From Erythrobacter sp. (GTDB lineage: Bacteria > Pseudomonadota > Alphaproteobacteria > Sphingomonadales > Sphingomonadaceae), in assembly GCA_024642335.1 (NCBI GenBank), contig JAHEBH010000004.1, forward strand, positions 1-64,000: a DNA stretch of 64,000 nt. The letters run 5' to 3'. The notes under the pieces were generated by a model that searched no databases, was not told where the DNA came from, and was given only the letters and a program-made list of their open reading frames with translations. The position numbers were made by a program, and so were the translations under genes. Positions 56,266 to 64,000 of the stretch are shown piece after piece (the first letter of the stretch is position 1; each line of letters begins with the position of its first letter).

Positions 56266-56283
56266 TCTGTCTTACTCTCCTGA

Positions 56284-56400
56284 GTTCCGTTCGTGCTGCG
56301 CCCTTCGGCTCGCTCAGGAGAGCCTTGTCGAAGCACCGCTTTTTCTTCAAGAGTCACGCTAGAAGCAAAGACAACCCTTCGACAAGCTCAGGGTGAGCGG
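56284..56400. repeat. Palindromic intergenic repeat 1
   Basis: Between the divergent CoA-transferase and lyase genes. It contains CCCTTCGACAAGCTCAGG (56375-56392), a sequence I recognise as a frequent intergenic repeat in sphingomonad genomes, and inverted partner segments: CCTTGTCGAAGCACC (56323-56337) and the upstream CGCCCTTCGGCTCGCTCAGG. The arms can fold into stem-loops. Confidence 0.7.
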
Positions 56401-56412
56401 TGAGGAAGAAAA

Positions 56413-57195
56413 ATGCGCATCGGCAAACAGGACCAACCCTATTCCGCGATCTGCACATCGGATGCGGAGAGCATCACCGTGCGCGGCAAGGATCTGTGCG
56501 GCGATATCATCGGCAAGATGGATTTCAGCTCCTACTTCTGGTTCCTCGTTACCGGGCAGGAGCCGAATGAGCAGCAGAGCTTCTTCCTCAACGCCGTGCT
56601 CTGCGCGCTGGCCGAACACGGTCTGGTGCCGAGTGTGGTCGCCGCGCGCATGACGCTCGCCGCCGCGCCCGAGGCGGTGCAGGGCGCCGTCGCCGCCGGG
56701 CTGTTGGGGTGCGGATCGGTGGTGCTGGGCAGCGCCGAAGTGGCGGGCCGCTTCTACGCCCAATGCGTGGCGGACCAGCGCGCGAGCGGCGATGACCTCA
56801 ACACCGTGGCGGTGCGCCAGATCACCGAATTGCGCAAGACGACCAAGGCCGTTCCAGGCTTCGGCCACCCGCAACATTCCGAAGGCGACCCGCGTGCGAA
56901 CCTGCTGCTGAAATTGGCCGACGAGCGCGGGGTGAGCGGCGAGCATGTCGCCATGATGCGCGCGCTGCAGGCCGCGCTGCCAGAGACCATCGGGCGCGGC
57001 CTCCCCGTCAACGTCAACGGCCCGATCCCCGCCATCATGCTCGACCTCGGCTGGCCCGTCGCGGCGCTGAAAGGCATCGGCCTGCTCTGCCGCACCGGCG
57101 GCCTGATCGGCCACCTGACCGAAGAGGCCGAACGGCCTATCGGCTTCGTGATGTCAGGTGCTGCGGCGAAGGCGATCGAGTATGATGGGGAGTAG
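56413..57195 (+). CDS. Citryl-CoA lyase-like protein (citrate synthase fold)
   Basis: A 260-residue protein with the citrate synthase fold but shorter than citrate synthase. It keeps VPGFGHPQHSEGDPRA, matching the substrate-binding His segment of citrate synthase, while the usual HGGANE segment is replaced by GCGSVVLGSAEVAGR without the catalytic His. This suits a lyase or aldol cleavage of a citryl-CoA-like or 3-hydroxyacyl-CoA ester, not citrate synthesis. It is divergent from the CoA-transferase gene, with a repeat between them. Confidence 0.8.
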   Translation: MRIGKQDQPYSAICTSDAESITVRGKDLCGDIIGKMDFSSYFWFLVTGQEPNEQQSFFLNAVLCALAEHGLVPSVVAARMTLAAAPEAVQGAVAAGLLGCGSVVLGSAEVAGRFYAQCVADQRASGDDLNTVAVRQITELRKTTKAVPGFGHPQHSEGDPRANLLLKLADERGVSGEHVAMMRALQAALPETIGRGLPVNVNGPIPAIMLDLGWPVAALKGIGLLCRTGGLIGHLTEEAERPIGFVMSGAAAKAIEYDGE

Positions 57196-57733
57196 GTCGG
57201 TTCGATTGGTAGCAGTCTGCCTTATCGCCTTTGCCGTTCCGAGCATTGCCGTAGCCCAAATTGACGAAATGACCGATCCGTCAGCCATGAACGAAGACCC
57301 GCCAAGTCCCGAAAAGCTTGAGCTTATCCGGGAGTTCATGCGCGTTACCGGAATTCAAGGCAGGATTGATAGTGGTCGTAACCTAGAGCGGTACGCCTTC
57401 ATCTCGGAACTCAATTGGGATGACAAGGATCGACAAGTCACTCTGCTGGATGCTGTCGGACAAACCGACAGGATTGCAGCCCTGCGAACGGTCTACGCAC
57501 GCTATCGCTCTGTCTATCAGGAAGAATTCGAGAGCCACATCAACTGGGAGTTCACCGAAAGCGAGTTGCGGGAAATGGTCGCTTTCTTTGGCTCGCCCAC
57601 GGGCCAACACTATTTCGACGGGACTTGGCGCATGAATGCCTACACCGGGACGAATTTGGAGGAAGTCGAGCAGCAATTGGTGGAAGAAGCCGTCGAATTC
57701 TACAATTCCGGCGATAAGACCGACCAACCCTAA
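57182..57733 (+). CDS. Secreted protein of unknown function (DUF2059-like)
   Basis: A 183-residue protein with a signal peptide (VRLVAVCLIAFAVPSIAVAQ) and a helical domain with INWEFTESELREMVAFFGSPTGQHYFDG, similar to the small DUF2059 family of periplasmic helical proteins. It has no catalytic motif. The ATG at 57182 (or 57185) overlaps the end of the lyase gene by about 11 bp. Its link to the catabolic island may be only positional. Confidence 0.7.
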   Translation: MMGSRSVRLVAVCLIAFAVPSIAVAQIDEMTDPSAMNEDPPSPEKLELIREFMRVTGIQGRIDSGRNLERYAFISELNWDDKDRQVTLLDAVGQTDRIAALRTVYARYRSVYQEEFESHINWEFTESELREMVAFFGSPTGQHYFDGTWRMNAYTGTNLEEVEQQLVEEAVEFYNSGDKTDQP

Positions 57734-57803
57734 CCCCCCGATAGAATTCACCTTGCAATGCCCAGATTCCCTTCGCAGGGTGCGGCCTGAAAGTGAGGCG
57801 CAT

Positions 57804-58175
57804 ATGATCGCAAGCAATGGAATTCCCACCACATTGGCAAAGCTCGCCCTGCCCGGCCTGCTACTGGCGCTGGCCGCTTGCGAGACCACGGGGGAAGCAC
57901 CTTATGCGCCCGATGCTTCGATGGGCATGCTGATCGCGCGCGATAGCTGTGCCGCCTGCCACCAGACGGGCCTCAACGGGGATTCGCCCAATGAAGATGC
58001 CACGCCCTTTCACGAAGTCGCCAGCCGCCCCGGCATGACCGAGGAAAGCCTCGCCGCATGGCTGCGCGACGGGCACAATTATCCGGCGGAAATGAACCTG
58101 CGCCTCGAACCGCACCAGGTCGATTCGCTGGTTGCCTATATGCTCCGCCTGCGATCGGGCCAGCCAATATCCTAG
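57804..58175 (+). CDS. Small c-type cytochrome lipoprotein
   Basis: A 123-residue monohaem cytochrome. A lipoprotein signal (LALPGLLLALAAC, Cys near 29) is followed by the haem-binding CAACHQ and a late Met in NYPAEMNLR that can serve as the sixth ligand. It probably takes electrons from a periplasmic dehydrogenase; the GMC oxidoreductase gene 193 bp downstream is a candidate partner but has no export signal. GAGG lies six bases before the ATG. Confidence 0.85.
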   Translation: MIASNGIPTTLAKLALPGLLLALAACETTGEAPYAPDASMGMLIARDSCAACHQTGLNGDSPNEDATPFHEVASRPGMTEESLAAWLRDGHNYPAEMNLRLEPHQVDSLVAYMLRLRSGQPIS

Positions 58176-58180
58176 CTGCC

Positions 58181-58290
58181 GTCATGCTGAACTTGGTTGT
58201 GCAGGCACAGCTTCGCTTCCAGCATCCATTGAGCAACATCAGGCGGCGGTGCAGCTAGAGAAATGGACCCTGAAACAAGTTCAGGGTGAC
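58181..58290. repeat. Palindromic intergenic repeat 2
   Basis: Between the cytochrome and GMC genes. GTCATGCTGAACTTGGTT (58181-58198) and AACAAGTTCAGGGTGAC (58274-58290) form imperfect inverted arms about 75 bases apart; the second arm, ACCCTGAAACAAGTTCAGGG, is itself a small palindrome. The wording is typical of sphingomonad intergenic repeats. Confidence 0.7.
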
Positions 58291-58367
58291 GAGAAGCGGG
58301 ATTCTGCCATCCCTTCTTGCAAAGCGATGCTCCCCCAAGCACAGTGCGGAAAGGGAGAGAGACATCA

Positions 58368-60011
58368 ATGATCGCTGGTGAGTTCGATTACGTGGTTATC
58401 GGGGCAGGCTCCTCCGGCGCCTGTGTTGCGGCACGCTTGGGAGAGGATGCGAGCAAGACCACATGCGTGCTCGAAGCCGGCGGCGCGGACAGCCACCCGT
58501 TTATTCATGTGCCCAGCTTCGTGGCCGCCGCAATCGGACGCAAGGAGACCAACTGGCGTTTCGAAACCACCCCGCAAGCGGGCATGGCGGGGCGCAAGAT
58601 CGGCGTGCCGCGCGGGAAAGTGCTCGGCGGTTCGGGCGCGATCAACGGCATGGTCTATTTCCGCGGCCACCCCACCGATTATGACGATTGGTCGGACAAT
58701 GGCTGCAGCGGATGGTCCTATCGCGAAGTGCTGCCCTATTTCACCCGCACCGAGCACAATGAGGATCATCCCGAAAGCGTGTTTCACGGCAAGGACGGGC
58801 CTATCAATGCCAAGGTGGTGGAGAACCCCAACCAGCTCAATTACGACTTCATGGCAGCTCTGGGCGAGTTGCAATTCCCCGTCTGCCCCGATTTCAACGG
58901 GCCCGATCCCGAAGGCTATGGCCGCCGCCAGGGCCTGATCCGCGACGGTCTGCGCGAAAGCACCGCCAAGAACATGCTCCGCCCGGCGATGGAACGCGGC
59001 AATGTCCATGTGCAAACGCATGCGCAGGCCGCGCGCATCGTTATCGAGAATGGCCGCGCTACCGGCGTCGAGCTGACTGATGGCAGGGTGGTCAAGGCGC
59101 GGCACGAAGTGGTGCTCTCCGCCGGCACGGTGCAAAGCCCGCAGATATTGATGCTCAGCGGCATCGGTCCGGCAGATCACCTGCAGGCCATGGGCGTGGA
59201 GGTGGTGCACGACCTGCCCGGCGTGGGCGGCAATTATCACGACCATGTCGCCAGCCCGATCCATATGGAGACGAGCGATTCCACCAGCTACGGCATCAGC
59301 TGGAAGGCCATGCCGCGCGATATCTTCTGGTTCTTCTACTATCTCGCCACCCGCAAGGGACCGCTGGCGGGCAACGTGTTCGAAAGCGTCGCCTTCCTGC
59401 GCACCGACAAGAGTCTGGCCAAGCCCGATGTGCAGTTCGTTTTCCAGCCTGCCAAAAGGCTCACCGTCAAGGGCGTGCCCTTCCCCGTCGGCCATGGCTA
59501 TGCGATCAGCCCGGTGGCGCTCTATCCCAAGAGCCGCGGCACCATCCGTCTTGCCAGCAATGATCCCACGGCCGCGCCGCTGATCGATCCGAACCTGCTC
59601 AAGGAGCCGGAGGATATCTTGCCGCTGATCCGCGCACTGAAGATCAGCCGCGAGGCTTTCGCCACAGCTCCCTTCGCCAAGTATGACGGAGTGGAAGTCG
59701 CGCCGGGGCCGGACTGCGTCACCGACGAGCAGTGGGACGCCTATATCCGCGCGACAGGCTATACGGTCCACCACCCCGTGGGCACCTGCAAGATGGGTAC
59801 GGATGATGCGGCGGTGGTCGATCCGCAATTGCGCGTGAAGGGCATCGCCGGATTGCGTGTCGCCGATGCCAGCGTGATGCCATCGGTGATAGGCGGCAAC
59901 ACCAACGCGCCCTGCGTGATGATTGGCGAGCGTTGCGCGGATTTCATCCTCGGCAAGGCGCAACTGCCCGCCGCAGAACTGCCGCCGGAAAGTGTGGCGC
60001 GATACAAGTAG
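58368..60011 (+). CDS. GMC family FAD oxidoreductase (choline-dehydrogenase-like)
   Basis: A 547-residue GMC flavoprotein that oxidises an alcohol to an aldehyde or ketone. The FAD motif YVVIGAGSSGACVAARL opens the chain; GKVLGGSGAINGMVYFRGH and the catalytic-His region HHPVGTCKMGTDD follow, with GGNTNAPCVMIGERCAD near the end. No signal peptide is seen, so it acts in the cytoplasm. AAGGGAGAGAG is close before the ATG at 58368. It precedes the metallohydrolase and P450 genes. Confidence 0.93.
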   Translation: MIAGEFDYVVIGAGSSGACVAARLGEDASKTTCVLEAGGADSHPFIHVPSFVAAAIGRKETNWRFETTPQAGMAGRKIGVPRGKVLGGSGAINGMVYFRGHPTDYDDWSDNGCSGWSYREVLPYFTRTEHNEDHPESVFHGKDGPINAKVVENPNQLNYDFMAALGELQFPVCPDFNGPDPEGYGRRQGLIRDGLRESTAKNMLRPAMERGNVHVQTHAQAARIVIENGRATGVELTDGRVVKARHEVVLSAGTVQSPQILMLSGIGPADHLQAMGVEVVHDLPGVGGNYHDHVASPIHMETSDSTSYGISWKAMPRDIFWFFYYLATRKGPLAGNVFESVAFLRTDKSLAKPDVQFVFQPAKRLTVKGVPFPVGHGYAISPVALYPKSRGTIRLASNDPTAAPLIDPNLLKEPEDILPLIRALKISREAFATAPFAKYDGVEVAPGPDCVTDEQWDAYIRATGYTVHHPVGTCKMGTDDAAVVDPQLRVKGIAGLRVADASVMPSVIGGNTNAPCVMIGERCADFILGKAQLPAAELPPESVARYK

Positions 60012-60045
60012 CAATGGCACAAGGCCGATATAGACGTACCATCGA

Positions 60046-60139
60046 TCTCCCCTCCCTGGAGGGAGGGGTTGGGGGGTGGGTGGCCCAACGCCACTGGCCT
60101 GGCAGGCCCCCACCCAACCCTCCCCCACACGGGGGAGGG
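60046..60139. repeat. Palindromic intergenic repeat 3
   Basis: A 94 bp C/G-rich element between the GMC and metallohydrolase genes. It has two local hairpins, CCTCCCTGGAGGGAGG near 60051 and CCCTCCCCCACACGGGGGAG near 60118, and an outer pairing of GGTTGGGGGGTGGG with CCCACCCAACC, so it can fold as a branched stem. It resembles large palindromic repeats found between genes in alphaproteobacteria. Confidence 0.7.
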
Positions 60140-60175
60140 CATAAAGGGAGAGTGAGTTTGGCCAAGGACACGATG

Positions 60176-61051
60176 ATGAGCTGGCAGGTGGGTGAGGTGA
60201 AAATCACCCGCATCGTCGAGCTGTATGATTTCACCGACAATATCAGCATGACAATGCCCGATGCGACCGCCGAGGAGGTGATCGCGATGAAGTGGCTGCA
60301 CCCGCATTACGCCACGCCCGAAGGCCTGCAGCGGATGAACTTCCAAGGGTTCGTGGTGCAGACTCCGGCACGCAATATCGTGGTCGACAGCTGTATCGGC
60401 GCGGGGCGCGAACGGGACTTTGATGTGTTCTGCGACCTGCCCGAGGGATTCCTGGAGGACCTCGAAAGCCTCGGCATTTCGCGGCACGATGTCGACACCG
60501 TCCTGTGCACGCATCTCCACTTCGACCATGTCGGCTGGAACACCTACAAGGACCCGGAGACGGGCGAGTACAAGCCCACCTTCCCCAATGCGAAATATTT
60601 GTTCGGGGAGAAGGAATACAAAGCCTGGCAGGAAGTGATCCGCCATGACGGCCACCATTCGGATAACCATCTGGTCGAATGTGTCGATCCGATCGTGGAA
60701 CTGGGGCTCGCCGAGTTCATCGATGCGAACCATACCATCGCGCCCGGCATCACCACCGAACCGAGCCACGGCCACACGCCGGGCCACGTGCATGTCTGTA
60801 TCGAGAGCAAGGGCGAGCGCGCGGTGATTACCGGGGACCTGATGCACCACCCGATGCAATGCGCCATGCCGCACCGCCATGCGACCTTCGACCTCGACAA
60901 GGACAGCGGCAAGGCCACGCGCATCGGTTTCGTCGAGAAGTACCGGGACAGCGGCGTAGTGGTGATCGGCGCGCATTTCTTCGATCCTACCGCCGGCCAT
61001 ATCGAGACCGGCGCGGACGGCGAGACCTGGTTCCACGGACTGGGGCTGTAG
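60176..61051 (+). CDS. Metallo-beta-lactamase-fold hydrolase 1
   Basis: A 291-residue MBL-fold enzyme with the metal-binding HLHFDHVGW, the later HGHTPGHVH and TGDLMHHP, and a final HFFDPTAGHI. It probably hydrolyses a lactone or ester of the pathway. The ATG at 60176 follows AAGGA by seven bases; an upstream GTG at 60152 and TTG at 60158 are in frame. It is followed after 4 bp by the P450 gene, so the two are likely co-transcribed. Confidence 0.87.
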   Translation: MSWQVGEVKITRIVELYDFTDNISMTMPDATAEEVIAMKWLHPHYATPEGLQRMNFQGFVVQTPARNIVVDSCIGAGRERDFDVFCDLPEGFLEDLESLGISRHDVDTVLCTHLHFDHVGWNTYKDPETGEYKPTFPNAKYLFGEKEYKAWQEVIRHDGHHSDNHLVECVDPIVELGLAEFIDANHTIAPGITTEPSHGHTPGHVHVCIESKGERAVITGDLMHHPMQCAMPHRHATFDLDKDSGKATRIGFVEKYRDSGVVVIGAHFFDPTAGHIETGADGETWFHGLGL

Positions 61052-61055
61052 AGCG

Positions 61056-62237
61056 ATGGTGAAGGAAATCCCCCTCTTCCCTTATGACATCTTCACCCCC
61101 GATGCGGTGCGCAATGCCCGCGCGGTGGATGACGAGGTGCGCGAATTTGCACCGGCCGTGCGCCTGCACGATGGCACGGTGATGATCGCGCGGCACGAAC
61201 ATGTCTCGCAAGGCCTGCTCGACTGGAAGAGCTTCTCTTCCACTTCGCGCCCGTGGCACGATCCCAATTCGCCGCGCCCGGAAATCCTCCTCACCGACGA
61301 TCCGCCCCGCCACACGCAGGTGCGCAAGGTCGTGTCCGATGCGCTCAGTCCGCGCGCGCTTGAAGGGGCGAAGGTGACCTTCCAGCAGGCGGCGCAGGAG
61401 TTCGTCGACGAGTTGCGCGCGAAAGAGGGCGAGGTGGTGGATGCCGTGGGCGATATCACCCAGGCCTATATCTTCCGCGTGCTGCCCGATGTGCTCGGCC
61501 TGCCCAAGGAAGGGCGGCACTTCATGCATGACTTCAGCCAGATGGTATGGGCTACGATGGGCCCGCCCGGCGAGTTGTTCGACGAAGCGATGAACCATGA
61601 TTTCTCGGGCGTGATCGAATGGCTCGGCACGGCGTGCGACCGCGGGGCGCTGTCACCCGACGGCATCGGCCAGTCGATCTTTGCCGCCGCAGATCGGGGC
61701 GAGGTGACGATGGATGAGGCCAAGCTGCTCTTGCAGACCATCCTTTCTGCGGGGGCCGACACCACCTATCTCACCATGGCCAATTGTATCCGCGCATGGG
61801 CCTTGTTCCCGGACCAGTACGCCAAGCTGCGCGCCGAGCCCAGATTGCTGCGCAAGGCATTCGAGGAATCGCTGCGCTGGGACAGCCCCAGCCGCATGGC
61901 CGGGCGCATCACCACATGCGATGTCGCGATCGACGACTATGTGGTGCCAGCGGGGACAAGGTGCGGGCTTATGTTCGCTGCCGCCAACCGCGATCCGCGC
62001 TTCTGGGAGGAGCCGGAGAAATACGATATCGAGCGTGACAACAAGCACTCGCTCGGCTTTGGCTATGGCGTGCACGGATGCGTCGGGAGGACGCTCGCGC
62101 AGACCGAAGCCAATGCCTTTTTGGGTGCTCTGGTCGATGCGGTGGAGGCTTTCGAGCTTGCTGGCGAGTACGAACCGTGGATGACGACGGTCGGCCACGG
62201 TCCGATCCGCCAACCCGTAAAGCTCAAGTTTTCTTGA
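61056..62237 (+). CDS. Cytochrome P450
   Basis: A 393-residue bacterial class I P450. The I-helix oxygen site is LSAGADTT, the ExxR pair is in EESLRWD and the haem loop is FGYGVHGCVG, with the ligand Cys near 342. It hydroxylates or demethylates a pathway substrate using a ferredoxin and a reductase; neither is adjacent, though a suitable reductase is encoded at 42 kb. It lies between the two metallohydrolase genes, and its substrate cannot be told from sequence. Confidence 0.93.
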   Translation: MVKEIPLFPYDIFTPDAVRNARAVDDEVREFAPAVRLHDGTVMIARHEHVSQGLLDWKSFSSTSRPWHDPNSPRPEILLTDDPPRHTQVRKVVSDALSPRALEGAKVTFQQAAQEFVDELRAKEGEVVDAVGDITQAYIFRVLPDVLGLPKEGRHFMHDFSQMVWATMGPPGELFDEAMNHDFSGVIEWLGTACDRGALSPDGIGQSIFAAADRGEVTMDEAKLLLQTILSAGADTTYLTMANCIRAWALFPDQYAKLRAEPRLLRKAFEESLRWDSPSRMAGRITTCDVAIDDYVVPAGTRCGLMFAAANRDPRFWEEPEKYDIERDNKHSLGFGYGVHGCVGRTLAQTEANAFLGALVDAVEAFELAGEYEPWMTTVGHGPIRQPVKLKFS

Positions 62238-62244
62238 GTTAACC

Positions 62245-63069
62245 ATGGTCTCGCTAGCGAATCCTGCGCCCGTCACCAAGATCCAGGCAATTCGTTACGC
62301 ACGTCACGAGCGCACCGCCGATGCCAATTTTTCGGCGCCGGTGGACGACCATGACCTGCCCATGCCGCTGGATTACTACGTCTGGGCGGTGCATCGGGAG
62401 GGCCATCAGCCACTGATCGTCGACACCGGTTTCGGCGAACACGCGGCGGTGGCACGCGGACGCACGATGATCCGTGATGTGGGGCAGGGATTGCGCGATG
62501 CGGGTATCGACCACCTGCTGGTGGAGGACGTGATCCTCACGCACCTGCATTACGACCACGCCGGATCATTGAACGTCTTCCCCAATGCCAAATTCCACGT
62601 GCAGGATGACGAGATGGCCTTCGCCACCAGCCGCCATGTCTGCGATCATGGCGTGCGCGCGCCGTTCGATGGCGAACCGGTCGCGCAATTGGTGCGCAAA
62701 CTCTATGCCGATCATGTCATCTTCCACGATGGCGACGAGGATTTCGCGCCCGGCATCCGCCTGTGCAAGGCGCCCGGCCATACGGCAGGGCTGATGGTGG
62801 TGGTTTGCGAAACCGCGCGGGGGCCGGTGGTGCTCTGCAGCGACGCAGCGCATCTCTACGCCAATATCACCCGCTCCATCCCTTTCCCCATCTTCGTGGA
62901 TGAAGAAGCCTATGCCGCAGCGCAGGTAAGGGTGATGGAACTGGCGGGGGGATCGCTCGACCACGTGATCCCCGGACATGATCCGCTGGTGCTGTCCTGC
63001 TTTCCGTCCGAAAACGATATTGCCCGCGTGGACTTGCCGCCGCATAGGCCCATTGCGGAGGTGGTATGA
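62245..63069 (+). CDS. Metallo-beta-lactamase-fold hydrolase 2 (lactonase-like)
   Basis: A 274-residue MBL-fold protein similar to the AttM/AiiA N-acyl-homoserine lactonase group, with HLHYDHAG, the substrate-side PGHTAG and a final IPGHDP. It could open a lactone or another ester ring. The family is also used for ring lactones in catabolic clusters, so quorum quenching is not proven. It begins 7 bp after the P450 gene, and its stop overlaps the next start (ATGA). Confidence 0.87.
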   Translation: MVSLANPAPVTKIQAIRYARHERTADANFSAPVDDHDLPMPLDYYVWAVHREGHQPLIVDTGFGEHAAVARGRTMIRDVGQGLRDAGIDHLLVEDVILTHLHYDHAGSLNVFPNAKFHVQDDEMAFATSRHVCDHGVRAPFDGEPVAQLVRKLYADHVIFHDGDEDFAPGIRLCKAPGHTAGLMVVVCETARGPVVLCSDAAHLYANITRSIPFPIFVDEEAYAAAQVRVMELAGGSLDHVIPGHDPLVLSCFPSENDIARVDLPPHRPIAEVV

Positions 63070-63956
63070 CGACAATCGGATTTCTGGGGTTGGGACGCAT
63101 GGGCGCTCCCATGGCTGCGAACCTGTTGAAAGCAGGGCATGATCTGTTCGTGCACGACGTCTCACGGGAAGCCGTGGCCGCGCTGGTGCATCAGGGTGCA
63201 GAGGCCGCAGGGTCCGCATCTGCACTCGGCCGGCAATGCGAGGTCGTCTTCACCAGCCTTCCTACCCCCGCAATCGTGCGCGAGGCGACCCTAGGGCCGG
63301 ACTCCATCTTCGTGCGCGGCCAGCCGAAGGTGTTCTGCGACCTTTCGACCTCCGGCCCGCAGCTGGCGCAGGAGCTTTCCGCAGCGCTCACGCCCAGGGG
63401 CATTGCCTGTTTCGACGCACCGGTATCGGGCGGCATCAAGGGTGCGCAGGAAGGCACCGTCTCGATCATGGTGGGCGGGCCTGCAGCGGAATACGAAACG
63501 ATCCTGCGCCCGCTGCTCGAAGCCATAGGCAAGCCGGCGCATATGGGCGAGGCCGCCGGCGCCGGGCAGACGATGAAACTGGTCAACAACCTGCTGGGCG
63601 CGGTCGCCATCGGTGTGACGGCGGAGGGCATGGCGTTCGGCATCAAGCAGGGCCTCGACCCGGCCAAGATGATCGACGTGCTCAACCAGTCGACCGGAAT
63701 CAATTCGGCCACGCGCGACAAATGGCCGCGCAGCGTGCTGCCGCGTACATTCGACTTCGGCTTTGCCGCAGCGCTGAGCCTGAAGGATACGAAACTGCTG
63801 ATGGACGAGGCCGACGCTGCCGGAGTACCCCTGCCGTTAGGCAAGATCGTGCAGGATTACCTCGAACGTACACTGAAGCGCGAGGGACCTGATGCAGACT
63901 TCACCGCCATCGCCAAAGTGGTTGAGGAAGCCGCAGGCCTCGATCCCGAGCGTTGA
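63066..63956 (+). CDS. 3-Hydroxyisobutyrate-dehydrogenase-family oxidoreductase
   Basis: A 296-residue NAD(P)-dependent beta-hydroxyacid dehydrogenase. It shows the Rossmann motif GLGRMGAPMAANL, the substrate-binding DAPVSGGIKGAQEG, and the catalytic lysine in GAGQTMKLVNNLL. It oxidises a beta-hydroxy acid to a semialdehyde or ketone, a late step in many catabolic routes. It is the last gene of the unit starting at 60176 and ends before the window edge; the remaining 44 bp contain no gene. Confidence 0.92.
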   Translation: MTTIGFLGLGRMGAPMAANLLKAGHDLFVHDVSREAVAALVHQGAEAAGSASALGRQCEVVFTSLPTPAIVREATLGPDSIFVRGQPKVFCDLSTSGPQLAQELSAALTPRGIACFDAPVSGGIKGAQEGTVSIMVGGPAAEYETILRPLLEAIGKPAHMGEAAGAGQTMKLVNNLLGAVAIGVTAEGMAFGIKQGLDPAKMIDVLNQSTGINSATRDKWPRSVLPRTFDFGFAAALSLKDTKLLMDEADAAGVPLPLGKIVQDYLERTLKREGPDADFTAIAKVVEEAAGLDPER

Positions 63957-64000
63957 ATTTGCAGCAGGAATTTCTGCATCAATCCGATCTTAACCACTTG

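Noticed and set aside
58365-60128. Open frame of about 587 codons on the minus strand
   Set aside because: It is antisense to the GMC oxidoreductase gene, whose FAD and catalytic His motifs are clear.
1-64000. CRISPR array, rRNA operon, insertion sequence or prophage
   Set aside because: No regularly spaced repeats, rRNA sequences, transposase or phage structural genes were found; the only phage-like genes are the spike pair near 9 kb.

Overview
The window comes from a GC-rich alphaproteobacterium, almost certainly a sphingomonad (order Sphingomonadales, close to Erythrobacter/Altererythrobacter/Novosphingobium). The assignment rests on the gene order leuS-lptE-holA, a DUF3576 lipoprotein beside leuS, the giant NAD-dependent glutamate dehydrogenase, a Wzx/Wzy-type exopolysaccharide locus and a CaiB/citryl-CoA-lyase catabolic cluster. 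It is a reading of gene content, not a database match.

Region 1 (1-3.7 kb) is the right half of a lasso peptide cluster: the 3' end of the asparagine-synthetase-like cyclase, two tandem 52-residue precursors, an HprK-like kinase, a PqqD-like recognition protein (RRE/B1) and a convergent nucleotidyltransferase. Both predicted cores start with Gly, have Asp at position 8 for the ring and Cys at 6 and 23 for a ring-to-tail disulfide. The leader peptidase (B2) and export genes are not in the window and probably lie to the left.

Region 2 (3.9-17.6 kb) is a surface polysaccharide locus: flippase, polymerase, two glycosyltransferases, a Wzc-like copolymerase/tyrosine kinase, a Wza-like export lipoprotein, a fused PssD/PssE (Alg14/Alg13) transferase and the initiating polyprenyl sugar-phosphate transferase. 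A small protein of the gene-transfer-agent head-spike-base family (Rcc01079 type) and a large predicted beta-helix spike lie inside this locus.

Region 3 (17.7-37.1 kb) is mostly housekeeping: holA, lptE, leuS, DUF3576, a predicted outer-membrane protein, phaB, galU, an M23 peptidase, a DUF455 ferritin-like protein, a 1-Cys BCP peroxiredoxin, glnE, an agmatine-deiminase-family enzyme, a TauE/SafE permease, thrS, a hydrolase, a repeat protein and an LLM oxidoreductase. Upstream of thrS is an apparently undescribed transcription attenuator: a 23-codon, threonine-rich leader peptide, nearly leaderless, followed by mutually exclusive RNA stems.

Region 4 (37.2-51.8 kb) holds the 1563-residue NAD-glutamate dehydrogenase, a ferredoxin reductase, queG, a NatAB-like ABC exporter, msrB, a glycan-related module (GT-C-like membrane protein, GtrA, UDP-galactopyranose-mutase-like flavoprotein), a double-PilZ protein and tRNA-Leu(UAA).

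Region 5 (51.8-64 kb) is a catabolic island next to a MarR regulator: two core-MetE-like proteins, a VOC protein, a family III CoA-transferase, a citryl-CoA lyase-like protein, a c-type cytochrome, a GMC oxidoreductase, two metallo-beta-lactamase-fold hydrolases, a P450 and a 3-hydroxyisobutyrate dehydrogenase-like protein. Three palindromic intergenic repeats lie within 4 kb here. I saw no rRNA, CRISPR array, insertion sequence or integrase.
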